A DNA stretch of 64,000 nucleotides from Fistularia commersonii (GCA_037954325.1 JBBMNZ010000001.1:6358874-6422873), one strand, 5' to 3'. Positions 47,042-60,793 are shown, counted from the first letter of the stretch. Notes: a model not told the origin generated them from the sequence alone. A program made the numbers and translations.

Positions 47042-48180
47042 CACACTCACACCGCTGATCTGATAAATGACATCATAGTATCACAGTTCAATGCACTGAG
47101 ATGGTCCCGGTCAAGTTACAAGGAATGTGAAGGTTGTCCGCCATCAAAGCTGCCCCCCCCCCCTTCCGAAGGAGATGCCAATGAATACAAATGTGACTTC
47201 AGTGAAGAAGAAAGAAATATATATAAAAAAAAAAAAAAGGAGGCGGAGGTGAAGCTGAGCAAATATTAATGAAGCTTGAGGAGAAGAGAGGAAGCAGAAA
47301 GGTTAAAATCGTCTGCGTTGGGGGATTAAGGTGCCGGGAGAGCAAAGCATTGAGGCATCGGCGGGGAAGGCAAAGAGAGGAGTCAGCAGTTTGCGTGTCC
47401 GACTAATTCCGATCATTTAACCTCACGCGGAAAAACAAGAGGAGACTGGGCCGCCGTCTTCGGGGCCGAGGACGTCAATAAATTGTCGTTAACAGTGTAA
47501 AATACAAAACGGGAATTTTTTTTCTGTGGACGAAGAACAGAAAGAGCACGAAGAAGGTTAAGAATTAGTCGAGAATTAGAAGACGTGATGTTTCATTACT
47601 AGCTTTTGGGAATTTGAGACTGACGATGACGGTCTTCGCTATTCCTCGGTCACACCTCGCTCTAGAAAGCCCAAATCCACAAAAGATAGACAAAAGGGAG
47701 GAAAATGGGAGAAAAACTTGCTAGCTGGTAATGTTAGCAACCCAGTGAAATTAGTTGCAAAATGTTTTGCTATGGACGATTATGCTAACGTTAGCCAGGC
47801 TACATTTGTTTTCAGTGGCTAACGTTAGCATTAGCTGCTAACGAATATGTCTGTCATTTGCACAGTTTTTCTGTGTTTAGAGCAAAAGCTTTCCCCTACT
47901 ATTAATTGGAATATTAATGCTAATATATAGTATGTTGATATTATAGGGTGAAAAAACAACAGAGGTTAATATTCTATTTTATATAACATACAGTCAAACC
48001 TTTGCGTCACAATCGAATAAATCAGATATTTGCTATCTGCTTTGGTCAATGTGCTTAAGAGTCAAGTATTTATTCTTTGTTGAAGAAAAGAAAAAGAAAA
48101 TAAGAACAGGATACTTTTGTTTGGACAGGATCAGCTGGAATGATAGAAAAGTGGTTTAATAAATAACCTACACACTCATA

Positions 48181-48210
48181 CACTCTCTCTCTCTCTCTCA
48201 CACACACACA
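48181..48210. repeat. (CT)n(CA)n compound microsatellite
   Basis: CT units pass directly into CA units. Confidence 0.9.
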
Positions 48211-49575
48211 CCAGTCCTTTGAGTGGTTCCAATGCATTTTAAAATTTGAAAAGGACGTCAAGGACGGATGAGATATTACACGTCTGAACCAATCTATTCC
48301 CAAAAAGAAGCGATCCTCCCCTGTGTTGCAGCTGGGCTGCGGCCATGTGGACTCACGTGAACGGGGACCCCTCAGATACACCCCCTTAAAACGAGAAACT
48401 AGTCATTCTCTGTCCTTACATAAACATTATCACATATATAATTTAAATTATAATACATATATGATGAATCAATCCAATCATCTGTGCATTCAAGATATAT
48501 GTTTTGTTTACATTTGAGTTGTTTTGAGCTGAAATTGCACTTGAGGTGACATTTTATGCTGAACACAGGCTTGTTTTTCAAATAACAGTATCATTATCAT
48601 GCAATAATAACCAGTATTATAACCAGGCTCTTCATATGCAGGTTATAATTCCCGGGCAGCTTAATAGACCCCTGCGATGCAACCGGGATTTGTCACACCG
48701 GCCCAAGCCCGTCAGGTCATCCTGACTGACAGTGTGAAGCGGAATAATGTGGCAGCGAATGAGCGAGGTGTCGCCGCTGTAGCAGTCAGTCGCTAATTGC
48801 CTCCGCCACGACCCCGCCTGTGTGTAGCCTTCCCGTGGGAATGGCGGTGTAATAAATAGGAATACCGCATTTAAATAGTGTTGAAAGTTAAAGTCCAACA
48901 TTTACAACTTAATTAACTAAAATGTGCACATTATGGGAAAAATTAATGTAAGCTGTAAAAAAAAAAAAAAAACAGCCTTACTACAGTACTGTGCTTGACA
49001 GTATATACACAATGCTTTTTTGGATTTGTGTTACTGCAGTAATATTCTAGTGTTCTGTGGTCATATAAAATTTAATCCTATAATTACATGTTTTTTAATG
49101 AAATAATATAATATAGAATAAATAGGATAGAGGCCAGTTTTCTACTTTGTTATATTGATTTTGAAATGCTAACATTTAAAATTTTAAAATTATATTCATT
49201 TAAATTTTGCCAAATAAATCCTGGACTCATTACGTGTAATAATTCATTCTGTGGAATCAGTAGTATTTAATTTTAGCATAGAGCAATAAGCCAGAAAGAC
49301 ACACACACACACACACACATATATATAAAATCATGGATATACCTTTAGATTTTGTATATATTTTTTGTTGTGTAAAGATGCTTATGTTTTATCTTGAGGA
49401 GTAGGTGCTGCAATCAAAAGCAATTTCTCCTGGGGGATCAATAAAGTAATTCTGATAACAACAATTGTAACAACTATGTTATTACAAGTAATAAGGCTTA
49501 ATGTGATGCCAATGGTGGAAACTTGACCGCTCTGCTTTTGTGGCATCAAGGCATCATCATGGTGAAGAAACAGGG

Positions 49576-49610
<35 letters not shown>

Positions 49611-50137
49611 TGTTTGTGTGTGCGCACATGTGAAGCGGCACTGTGGCTGATGGGGACCCGTGCTGGATGGCGGTTTCCTGGACAGGGCACAGATGAGGCT
49701 GCGCTCCGCTCGGCACGAGCACGGACAGATGCTGCAGAAAATCCGCTGGGCGGTGAGGGGCTCAAAGTCAAAAGGGGGTGTGTGTGTGTGCGGGGGGGGA
49801 GATGGAGGGAGATGAAAAGATGGCGGATTGAAATTCAGAGGGCGTGCAGACGTACGGAGAGTGTGTGTGTCGGGTGGAGCGGAGACGGAGGGGAGAGGAG
49901 AGCAGGTGGCGAGGGCGAGGGAGGAAACACTGCAATGAACACTAATTGCATCCGTCAGTAAAACTCTGTGAATTTAACACGTTAAATAAAAAAACCTCGG
50001 TCTAACGTAGAGAATGATCCGTCCTGACCGCCATTTTCTTTCTCCTGTCGTCCGACTGTTTCCGATCGGAGAGCGTCCATGACCTCATTAGACCAGTCTA
50101 CATTGGAATATAGCAGCATCTATGCAGTATAACCCCA

Positions 50138-50138
<1 letters not shown>

Positions 50139-50221
<83 letters not shown>

Positions 50222-50222
50222 A
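50139..50222. repeat. Long (CA)n microsatellite
   Basis: About 40 CA units, almost uninterrupted, ending in ACATACACAG. Among the longest perfect tracts in the window. Confidence 0.95.
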
Positions 50223-50334
50223 GAGTAGTTTTATTTCCTAGTAACATTTGAATATGGCCACCCTGTCATGTGCAGTTAATCCTTTCATTTGTTTATTTAT
50301 TCCCTGCGATGCTAATCTTGGGTAGGGGGATGGG

Positions 50335-50490
50335 ATAGGAAGACGGGTTTAATCTAAACCGGTCACCTGTCAATCACGGGGTCCCACACATAAAGATATC
50401 CAACCAACTAATTGTTTTTGGCCTGCGAAATAAACCTAGAGGGAAACCCGTGGACATGGAGAACCAAAACAGGTTCCCTAACTACTGGAC
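50335..50490. repeat. Fish dispersed repeat copy
   Basis: Blocks GGTCACCTGTCAATCACGGG, CATAAAGATATCCAACCAAC and GAGGGAAACCCGTGGACATG match, with divergence, the family at 19785-20100 in the same orientation. Confidence 0.6.
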
Positions 50491-51478
50491 CTGCTGCTGG
50501 ATCCAATAATTTGTGCAGAATAATTTCTGGTGTGACAACAAAACAAAGGTTGAACTACAAGATGTGAACCTCAAATAATTCTGTATATTCATGCATTTTG
50601 GGAATTTGAGTTGTAATGGCTGCCCACTTAAAGCAATTAGTTAGAAATCAAGAAATAGACATGGTGCCTTGTTGTAACTGAGGAACCTATGACGTGTGAG
50701 ACCTCTGAGTCACCGTGGTGACCTGTTGGATGGTGATGGAAAATCGAATCACCCGATGGGAACTTATGCTTAACTAATGCTTTGCTAGCTTCCTGGATGC
50801 TAACTGATCAACGTGATCAGAAAGGTGAACAGAATCCCGAGCGTGGGCGCGGGGATGCTAGGTCACAGTATCCAGCGGGGGGAGCTGAAGCCTCCAGGCT
50901 TAGCTTTCGGCATCACACAGCTCTACTAATTTACATTAAGTTTGCTACAATATTAGTAATAAAAACTCCTCGATTCTAACTATGATCGGACTTATATAAT
51001 AACTGTTAAGAAATACTCATGACTTGTTCAACCATCTTGAAGTCCTAATTTTAGACCGCTATAAAGACGAGGTGATCAGAATCAGATGACCAATTTGCAT
51101 CCTAGCAGGAGTAATCGAGTATTACATCATTTCAATATCCCGTTTTCCCTCTTGCTGACCTGGCGGAGGAGACGCGGCGCCGTCAAATGAACGCCGACGC
51201 CAGCTGGACTAGTAAAGTTAAGACGGGGGGGGATTTCAAAGGCAGAGCTAAAGTTCACGAGGCAGAGCCTGTCAGCTCTTCCTCTTCATCTTCCTCATCC
51301 TCCCCGACGTCGCAGGACTCGTCCTTTGATACTCTCATATTCAACGCCGCCCCTCCCGCAACCCCTGCTTGGTGAGTGATCGGCGATGCCACACCTCGGC
51401 CACTAGAGAGCGATAAACCGAGCAGGTCATTGGTCGCAAAACAAAAAAAAAAAAAAACTTAATGGAAGCGTTCGTGAC

Positions 51479-51868
51479 GATGGCTGGAATGCAAAACCTC
51501 CTATTTGAAAAAAAAACACCTTTTTCAGAAAATGAAAAAAATGTTTTCATTTGATTATAGTATGGTCTTTGTTAAAGATATTCAAGAATATTCTATTGTT
51601 CACAGACTAGATTTCGATCTTATGATTTAAAAATACATAGCATGTATTTTTACCACTGATACTGCAGATGGGTGTTTTTTTTCCCTAATTTTTTCTGCTT
51701 CATTGTGCACATAGGAGTTTTGACATATTACATTTATGTCAAAAGAAAAGGCGGGATTGTCTTGCAGAGAGACCGAAAAAATGTGGAGCCATCCCATTTC
51801 TCACCATTCAATGCAAAAACCCCAAATTAAAAAAATTGCAGACAGGAGGTTTTGCATTCCAGCCATCG
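51479..51868. repeat. 25-bp perfect inverted repeat enclosing about 340 bp (possible MITE)
   Basis: CGATGGCTGGAATGCAAAAC CTCCT at 51479 is matched by its exact reverse complement, AGGAGGTTTTGCATTCCAGC CATCG, ending near 51868. The interior is AT-rich with no open frame. I see no clear target duplication outside the arms and cannot assign a transposon superfamily. Confidence 0.7.
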
Positions 51869-51874
51869 ATAAGT

Positions 51875-52710
51875 GTGTGTGTATGTCTTTTACTTCAGTC
51901 CTTCACGAAAGCACAAAATTTGAAGTTTATGTGTGTGTGTGTAACATCAGTACTTAACATGAATTGCACCAAATTCAAAGGAAATCTTTTTGTGGCAAAA
52001 ATGCCAAAAAAATATTAAGGGCATGTGTGTGTGTGACATTAATTCAGCATTTACATAAAAAATAGACATCTAAAAAAACAAAAGCCTACGTGTTAGCACG
52101 AATTGCACAAAATGTCAAGGAAACCTGTGTTTGGGTTACAATTAATGTTGTTTCAGAAAAAAATACACATAATATAAAGAGAATAAGTGTGCGTGTGTGC
52201 GTTTGTGGGAGTGTGTGTGTAGGAGTCTTCTATTTCAGGATTCAACACAACATGCACAAAATTTAAAAGAAACGTGTGTGCGGATGTGTTTGTGTGTGTT
52301 TTGCCATTTCTACCCAAAAAATACACTAAATTTAAAGTAAATGTTTGTGTTTGTGTTTTACTCCAGAACTTCACTTAAAAATAGACAACATTTGAAGGAA
52401 ATTTGTATGTATGCTTATTCCGCTACTTCACAAAAAAATACATCACATCTTAAGGGAATGCATGAGTGTGTGTAATTTACTTCACCACATAAAATTCCCA
52501 ACACTTAAAAAAAACTTGTGTGTGTGTTTTACAAACTTCATAAAAAGACACAGAATTACTTTGAGTGTATGTTTTACTTCAGTACTTCTAAAAAATATAC
52601 AAAAAATAAAAGTTGTATGTGCCTTTAGCCCTTCAAAAAAACGTCACTAAATTTAAAGGACATGCGTATGTGCGTGTATGTGTGTGTGTGTGTGTCTGTT
52701 TCAAGTACTT
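51875..52710. repeat. Degenerate (GT)-linked tandem array, about 11 units
   Basis: Each unit has GTGTGTGTGT-like DNA, TTTTACTTCAGTACTTCA or a variant, AAAAAATACACAAAATTTAA or a variant, then AGGAAA before the next GT tract. Spacing is about 65 to 80 bases. Clear units start near 51875, 51930, 52025, 52190, 52275, 52345, 52405, 52465, 52515, 52565 and 52615. It ends in a purer GT tract at 52676-52697. Confidence 0.75.
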
Positions 52711-53727
52711 GTTACAGATTCAGTAATGAAAAGCAGATAAATTAGACAGAATGTGTCCTAAGTGTAGTAAAATGAAATAAAATAAAATGAAATATACATG
52801 TTAAAGTCCTAATTCCTGATTAAACACCATTATTAGCATTCCACTCAATAATTCATAAATTTACATTACAGTTTGGATTAATATTTTGAAAATGAGGTGC
52901 CAGTTTTTGATCGATTATTTGGATTTATTTAAATTACCCTAAGTTGCTCAGAGTGGTGCTGTGGTGTGACAGACACATTTTAAATGATGGACATTTTGAA
53001 CGATCTTCCCCCCGGATTTATCAGCCTTTGCTAGCGATTTTTTATTTTGAAATATGGTTTTGAGTTTGAGTTACAACAAAAAACTATGAAGAATTAAATT
53101 TAAATATCCTAAAGAAAAGAAATGATGAAAAAATACATTTAAACACATTTTCTTTTTTAAACCGTCTAGAAAATAAAAAAAAAGCAGGCCAAGAGTACTT
53201 AGGTAAGCGGGAGTTTCGTGCAATATACCGCACAACTGCAGGGAACCGAGTGCTATATAACTGCTTTATTACAAGTTATTATATCACTATATGTTTCTTT
53301 TATACCCAGAGGAGATCAAACATGCAGCTCCTGGCATCCCGTGAAATGAGAAATGCATTTTCTTTATCCCTGATGTTTATTTGCAAATTAGCTTAATTTA
53401 TACGTCTACGTATTTTCCCTGTCGTCACCCACCATCCCAGAAATGTTTTTTTCATGCGCGATGACTCATCCGGCGCTCTGAAGCGTTTTACGTTTGCTCA
53501 CTTCGCACCCGTTGTTTATTTGGGTTTTAACGGCTTCACCGACGGGACGATAAATTCTGGGTGTTATCTGCAAAGCAGGAAGACGGTAGGCCCTTTCCTG
53601 CACTTAATACAACCGGGGTATTTCATTCCCTACCTGTTACCGGTCACTGGCGGGTTAGCAATTACACTTGCTAGCTCCATATGCTAATCATTGTGCTAAT
53701 GCTACTTCCTGCGGCCCCTCAACATAC

Positions 53728-54033
53728 CGTCCTCCATGGTTCGGATGCGAGCGGCGGGGCTTTCCGGGCCGGGCCCCACATCGGTGTGAGCCCTCACCCA
53801 CACCAGATACTCGGTCCACTTCTCCAGATCCTCCAGCACGTAGCTGGTGACGTGCGCGCCGATCCTTAACACCTGGTGGCGCTGTGTGTCCTCGCCCGCC
53901 ACGGCCTGGTAGGCCAGCGAGTAGCGCACTATCTCCCCGTGCTGGCTCTCGGTGGGCGGAGCCACCCAGCTCACCCGGATGCTGGTGGAGCTCGGGCTGA
54001 GCAAGTGTACCTCCTGAGGGGGAGCCGATGGGG
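53728..54033 (-). CDS. ptprf: ptprf exon: complete FN3 domain 4
   Basis: This 306-bp exon is phase 1 at both ends and encodes one whole FN3 domain. It opens PSAPPQEVHLLSPSSTSIRV and carries the B-strand Trp (VSW), the E-F motif LEDLEKWTEY and the LAR-family signature AHTDVGPGPES, ending RTMED. The acceptor is a pyrimidine-rich stretch ending in CATCAG; the donor is GTATGTT. Because its length is a multiple of three and it is phase 1-1, it can be skipped without shifting the frame. In the LAR family FN3-4 belongs to the block that differs between long and short isoforms. The domain is a structural module of the extracellular stalk with no catalytic residues. Confidence 0.95.
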
Positions 54034-55025
54034 CTGATGGGAGGAGGAGGGAAGGCAATGGTCAAGCATGGTGGAAATGGAGGACGAATCCTCTCTGGAC
54101 TGTCGGCTGATGACGTTTTGTTTTCCAGCAATTTCATTTGCTTGTTTAAGCTCATGGGAAGTTGTTTTCTGCTCATGTTACGCCAAATTAAAGTCAGCGA
54201 TGGTTGCCGTCGCAGGCATCATCTGACGTGACTGACTTGCTAATCTTTGCAGATTGTTAACTTCCGGTAAGCTGCTAGCATTGGAGCCAAATTTTGTGGT
54301 CCCTTTAGTATGGTCTAGTTTGATTTTGATTTTTAGATCTCCCTGTCACTGGTGGTGAAAGGGTTAAATGGACCACTGGCGAAACGTGTGTCAGTAATGG
54401 TTTCTATCACATGACTTGACCAATTTACTGACATCCGCAGCCTATTAGCTGCCTGTTAGCTTTCTGTTAGCTACTAGCATTAGCGCCAATTTTTGTTGTC
54501 CCTTTAGTGTGGCTTAGTTTGCTTTTGACCTTTGGTACCCCTGTAATTGACGATGAGTACCTGACGACTGGGTAGATAATATAATAATTTTATTTTGATT
54601 CATTTAAATCTATAATCAATTTTTTTTTATATTTATTTGCGCTTCACTTGTCGTCTGTTAAGTCTTAATAATGTCAACAGAGTGTTGGACTCAAAGACTA
54701 ACGTCTGTAATTGGTTTCGGAGTGCAAGATTTCCAGTCGCGACAGTCCAGACAGCAAATAAATGAATGAATGAATGAACTAATAAATAAAAGTGCACGAC
54801 ACAGTAGGCACACACTGCAAAATAAAATGTTTTGCCAAGAGACACTGAAAATATAACATTCTTAAATATAGATAGAATAAGATAAAAAAATCAGCAGGGT
54901 GAGAGGATGAGGTTTGTGAGCAGTGAGGTAATGAATCTGAAATAATAAACACAGACAGACAGCAGGGAGAACACAAATGGCAAGCTGATTGGTGTGAGGA
55001 GTGTTGCAGGAGCTGTCAAGGCTGC

Positions 55026-55056
<31 letters not shown>

Positions 55057-55739
55057 GAGGTGCGGCAGGGGGGAAGGTAGGGTTCATGAGCCTGCAGCCC
55101 TGAGCAAAGTGCGAGCCCTCAGCCTGCTGTTTGAATGCTTTCTCTGAGACTGTTTGCTGGCGTGACCACAGAGACGCTCACGGCATGTTGAAAGCGAATA
55201 CGATCAAAAGCGACGCCCGGTGAGCCGGCGTCTCCAAGCGGCCCATTAGAGCCCCAATCGGGAAGTGCAACGCAATAGGAGAAAGTGATAGGGTCCTGAG
55301 AGAGAGGGAAGATTTACACAGGGAAAACAAAATTATGAAAAAGCATCTGCATTGTCACGGACACTGGAATGTGCCGTGGCGTTCCTGCAACAATTATAAA
55401 ACGTCGACTTATGTAGTTTCTCTTAGACCTAAAAAAATATTATATCAAAACGGCATGGGAAAACGCAGAGAGATTGTGACGAGTCGTGCCTGAAAATCAG
55501 GTTGGAAGGGAATTAACATCCATTGATTCATAGTATTTCTCCATAGATGTGTAGCTCTTGCTTGCTAGCTTAGCGTAGCTTAGAACTGGAGTTCACCTAC
55601 GTTGTCGTTATAGCTACCGGACAGGTAGTCCCTCTGATGGCTGATTGGTTGGTTCACTTGTTTTTCCATTCATGGGTTCGAGGCCAGATTGAAATTCCCA
55701 AGACTTTTTACTTCCTGATGTTTTAGGGTGTCTGTATGA

Positions 55740-56377
55740 CCAGTTCTTTTTAAAATTGATCAGTTGATCAGTGGAGAAAATGCAGCAAAGTTGATTGGAC
55801 AGCGCTTCACAGTACACATGGATGATGATCCAAAATATACTACAAAAGCAACCCAGGAGTTTTTTAAAGCAAAGAAGTGGAATGTTCTGCAATGGCTGAG
55901 CCAATCTCAATCTCATCTCAATCGGGCATGTTTTTCACTTGCTCAAGACAAAAGTTAAGACAGAAAGACCCACAAACAAAAATTAACTCAAGATCACTAC
56001 AGTAAAGGCCTCCAAAGCATCACAAAGGAGGAAACCCAAGTTTTTGGTGATGTCCTTGGGTTCCAGACTTCAGGTAGTCATTGCTTACAAAGAATTCTCA
56101 ACAAAATATTGAAAAGTAACATTTTATTTCGGGTTATGTTTATTTGTCCAATTACTTTGGACAAAGTAAGCCCCTGAAATGGGGAGTGTTTGCATAAAAA
56201 TAGCTACACTTCCAATATGTTTAAGCATATATTTTCTTCAACCCCTTGAATTAAACCTTAATGTTTGCACTTCAATTCTGTTGTAATTGTTTCATTTCAA
56301 ATCCAATGTGGTGGCATACAGAGCCTAAATCGTGAACATTGTGTCACTGTCCAAATATTTTTGGGCCTAATTGTACC
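55740..56377 (+). mobile_element. Tc1-like transposon 3' fragment
   Basis: A frame at about 55764-55958 encodes LIGQRFTVHMDDDPKYTTKA followed by TQEFFKAKKWNVLQWLSQSQ. This is the region of the second and third catalytic residues of Tc1 transposases. The fragment ends with CACTGTCCAAATATTTTTGG GCCTAATTGTA, a Tc1 3' terminal form. The 5' half is absent. It belongs to a different Tc1 family from 40495-41524, judging by the terminus. Confidence 0.8.
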
Positions 56378-58569
56378 AGGCTGCAGTTTAATACCACCCT
56401 TTTTGTCACTGGAACTGAGCAGGGCAGCGAAAACACTGACCGTGCTTCGTTAGCGCTTTTAACTCGGAGCCCAGTCCTCCCATGAATGATGGATTGTGGG
56501 CTTAAATATTAAAACTCTGAAAAATATGAAAAAGAAGAGGAACAGGATGCCGTCTCGTTCTCTGACTGAGATACGGCTTGCGGAAACGTATCAGACAGAG
56601 TGAACGATCGAACTGGAAGAAGTCTCGGGTTGAAGTCTGATTACGAGCTAAGTTTGTTTTCTTGATCCACGTGATTCAAACCCTGACCATCAATCCGTGG
56701 TTGTAAACTGTCGGGTTCAGGAGATGGGATTGTGCTGCGAATTCTAGAATTTTTGTTCCTGATTCGGATTTTTACCGATCGTTTGGTGGTCAATATTTGG
56801 TCGATTAGGAATTGTGTTGAAATTTCTCATATCTGTTTTTCAATCAAAAATCTGATGCGACATTATTCCTTTCCTTTGACATACATCTATTATTTTTTTC
56901 GGCTTAAAACTTGGTCTTCGCTTTTGGTTGCTTTCACGCTGCCATTTATCAAACAGCCCAAACCATCCAAATGACATATTCAACCTTTTGTTGAAGCAAC
57001 GCTTCCATTGAAACCCACTATAGCTGAATATTGTAAATCATTAGTTTACTCCCTGATTAACATGATGGACTGTGTTTTGCTCCATTTCTGATCTCAAAAA
57101 TGAACCGCGAGCGAGTTTGACTGGAAGCAAACGGAAACTCTTTCTCCTCAAAGATAACATGTGACTACGTCCGAAAATGTCGTTCTTGTACTTGTTCTTG
57201 TTCTTTTACCTGATGATTTCACGTACAATACCCGTAACGCGAGAGCCCGCCAGAGACGGAATAAGCGAACAGGGCCAGGACATCGAGAAAGATGTTTAAA
57301 GGCAAAAAAAATAAAAAAAAGGCGAATGAACTGCGCAAATTGGAAAGTGATTGGCAGGTAGATGAAAAGATAAGCGGGCATGTATTGACAGAAGTGTGTG
57401 TGGGGGGGTTAGCCGGCCCCAGCAGCTATTTTCCTTACAATATATCGGGCTCGCGGAGATGTCGACGAGAGACTGGAAATCAAACACGCTAGTTATACAC
57501 TCCTTTGTTTGCAGTGGGAGCCAGTTCTCCGCTGACAGGTAAAACAAGTGGCAGGGAGCTAGGGCTTTGATTTCTTCTGGGAACTGTCATAAATATTACA
57601 GGTTCAAGTCTGCGTCTCCCAGCATGGCGCCGAGGCAACCGCGCGGCTCTGAATACGCAATCCGGCTCTGAATTAAAGGTCTTCGGCGGCATTAGTGTCA
57701 AGAGAGGGAAGAGTGATCGAAGAGCAATACAAAAGGGCCTGCACATCAGCACGCGCGTGACAAACTGTTATTATAAAAGAACATGACAGCCATGATAAAA
57801 GCCCCGACGCCGTGTGCACAGGTCTATTTGTGTTCGCTCCCTCTTACATCACATCATGCTGTTTGTTTCCTTTATTAGTCTATTTGTCAGAACGCGCAAT
57901 GGATTTGCTGTGCCGAGGCGGCGGAAAGCAAATCATATCATATCAGGCAGGACTTTACCCCTTTGCGTTTAGATGCTGAGGGAGAAAGAACCCCCCCCCC
58001 AAAAAAACAAAAAAAACAAAAAAAACAAAACAGGAGACAGTGACGTCTCTGTTGTTGCCCCGGCAGCAGTTTTACATCAAACTTTCCCACCTGGGCTGAG
58101 CTGCTTGAAAGCCGCGGTTGAAATGAATGGACTCGGCTCTGGCAATTTTTTGTAAAAAGTACCGGTCACACAGCGAAGAGTCCATGGTTTGTTCCGACAT
58201 AAGGGTCTTTCTGTGTGGAGTTTGCGTATTCTGTCTTTGGCTGCATAGGTTTCCTATGCATGAATGGCTGCATGTCAATATGACGTATGAGTGTGATGCA
58301 CCACCAAAGCACGGAAAAGGAGGGAATTTTTAAAATCACATTCTGACGCATCTCTGACCATTATAGTTTTCTCTGAATGTTATGTCCAATCAGTGTGCAG
58401 CGCTGCTTTGAGTAGAAATGCCCTTTTAGGGGGCGATTTTCAGTCCGTTTAAAATCGCCAAGAGTTCTCTTCAATGTATTCCCTATGCGTTCCCTGGAGG
58501 GCTTGCAGATGTGTGCTATCGTCATTACGTGAGCTTCTCAGGCCAACAAAGGGCGTCACTTTCGATCTA

Positions 58570-59022
58570 CAATAGTCCCTTGCCATATCTTCACCTTTCG
58601 CTGTGATTTTATATAGCAGATAATGCCTCGGATACGTATATAAAACTGTAGAACTGCAGTAGAAAGGTATTTTTATATATTCATTATTTCAATTACCTTC
58701 ATGGTATGAACATTAATAAGCATTTTTGAGTGTGGCAACCAACCAGAACATGGCATTCTGCATCCTGGGCTCTGATTGGCTCAGTAATGGAAGCATCATT
58801 CACTGCATTTTCCTGCTCATAGCATGCATTCACAGTGACATGCGACAACTACTCATCATGTTTTCTTCAGATTATGAGAAAGGTTAAGTGTCGGGCGGGT
58901 CATAAAGCTTTATAAACATGTATAACTAATAATATAGAAATATGGTTGCTACTTTGTGGATTTTTGTATATTGCAGCTGACTTTGCAATGTAATCCCCTC
59001 AATAAACAAGGGACTACTACTG
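58570..59022. mobile_element. Tigger-like MITE
   Basis: The left end reads CAATAGTCCCTTGCCATATC; the reversed right end reads CAGTAGTAGTCCCTTGTTTA then TTGAGGGGATTACATTGC, close to Tigger-family termini. TA precedes the left end. The 450-bp interior includes CTGATTGGCTCA and has no open frame. Confidence 0.65.
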
Positions 59023-60767
59023 TCACTTTTTATATTGTAAAATTGCCTTCATCAAGACACCTGGAGTTTGACCAGTAGACCAATCACAATGGACGAGGAG
59101 TGAACGTTTCCTCAAAATCGACATGGCTGGGGAGATATCATTGAAGTTTTTCTATGGCTCTTTGGACATAAATGATGGCGTCTTCATCACGCCTGTGTAC
59201 CCTTTCTTTTTTCAATACTCAAGTCCTGTCATGCTCTGTCCATCACTCTTCAATCTCTTTCCACAAATCTTCCCTACACTGATGGGTAACATTACCTTCA
59301 AAATGGAAGAGATGGGTGACTGAGCTGAGCCATGCCACTTGACTGAGCTCGTGTTAGCTAGCAAAAGTTATGATGTCAATTTTAACTGTTATTAATTCTT
59401 TGGCTTCAATTCTAATCTTGAAGATGTTCATCTCAGAGGGTTCTTAAGTTTTAACACACCATGAGGGAATTTGTAGTATACAGTGGAACTGTTGAGCTGG
59501 AAAGGGAACTGATTCAAGTTGAAGGAAACCCTGAGGCTAATGTGTAGATTGTTGGGAAACAGAAGAAGCCCATCAGTTCTTTTGGTCTGAGGCTTGGGCG
59601 GGCGGAAGTCGCCAGGGGACCTAGCGTTAGTTGTTGACCCCAGTTGAGTTGTATGTAGATGAAAAGTAGTTCAATGATGGCCTCTCCAATTTGACAAAGA
59701 TGGCAACTCCACTTTCAGGTGAGTTCCCGTAATTTATAACTTTGTTTCCCAAACGACACACACATTGTGACCAGAAAGTCCTCACAGTCTAGAGCCTCTC
59801 AAATGACAGGCCAAATATATTCAAGGCAAAACACCAAGTCCAGTTGCAATGGTAAGATCTGACGATAGTTGACTGTAACCTTGATGACTGAAAACCTTTG
59901 CAAGACCCATGCGGATTTTTAAGATTTTGATTGAGACATCTGACAGTCAAAGAATATGGAGCCAGAGTGCGACATGCCAAAATAGCAGCACAGTGAAGGT
60001 GCCCAAAGTGGCTACTGCCAAGCCAGAGTGTAAATGCAATGACGGGGTCCCTATTACAAGAAGCGTATTGCAGCTAAAAGTCTTGGATGTGGGTAAAGAG
60101 CAATTTGTTTTATCACCGTTTTCAAATACATTGGGGTTTTTTGGGTGATTAAAATAAGATATTATAGTCAAAGAGCCTTTATTTCAAAAGTCTGTCTTGC
60201 AAAAGGGTGTTGTCTTATCTTGAGGGGAAAACAGTACTTCCCTCAAACTAATCAATTATGTTTCAGGTGAAGCTTTCACGAGTCACAAATTGATGAGGCG
60301 AGAACAAGTTTTGGTTGCTCAGATAATGAAGTTAATGGATTGAGTTTAAATTTCCTGAAAGTTCACCAGTTACGTATGTCTCATTTTGTAAATGTTTTAT
60401 GACAACTATTTTTCTTTGGTATGTCCATATATGAGCCTCTGTAGCTGCTTGTTTTAAAGTTCCCACCTAATAGTGACATCCTTATCACTACTACATTTAC
60501 TGCCACGGTAGATATACACCGTAGCATATTTAGAATTAAGCCCGGTGGTTAGCTTTAGCAAACTTGAAATGTCAGCCTTGCAATTACACGGCTCTGTGAG
60601 CCGCCTCGTGTTACAACTGTCTGGGCGCACAGACGACTGGTTGAGAACAGAAGCTGCTGCTCCGTCACACAGGTGAGGGCGACAGTTACAGAGCTCCGGA
60701 TAAAAACCTGCAGATGCCGCCGCCACGGTACGGAACCATGTCGACGACAGGAATTAAAACGGATTGC

Positions 60768-60793
60768 AAAAAAAAAAAAAAAAAAAAAAAAAA
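60768..60793. repeat. Poly-A tract
   Basis: A run of about 25 A, about 270 bases from the FN3-3 exon. I cannot attach it to a recognised retroelement. Confidence 0.9.

Larger units (their letters stand above)
45609..53727 (-). other. ptprf intron (8.1 kb)
   Basis: This intron lies between the FN3-4 and first FN3-5 exons. It holds (TTCA)n (46257-46280), (AAT)n (46499-46525), an ATAT-type array (46582-46737), (AC)n (46998-47044), a (CT)n(CA)n tract (48181-48210), (TG)n (49577-49620), long (CA)n (50139-50222), a dispersed repeat copy (50335-50490), an inverted repeat (51479-51868) and a degenerate array (51875-52710). The stretches 47050-48180 and 52720-53720 show nothing further. Confidence 0.85.

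Noticed and set aside
51187..51375. A 62-codon frame with a run of ten Ser and an acidic end, followed by GGTGAGTG
   Set aside because: It has no family match I know, lies on the strand opposite ptprf, and the Ser run comes from a TCT/TCC/TCA-type simple repeat. A donor-like site after it is weak evidence alone.
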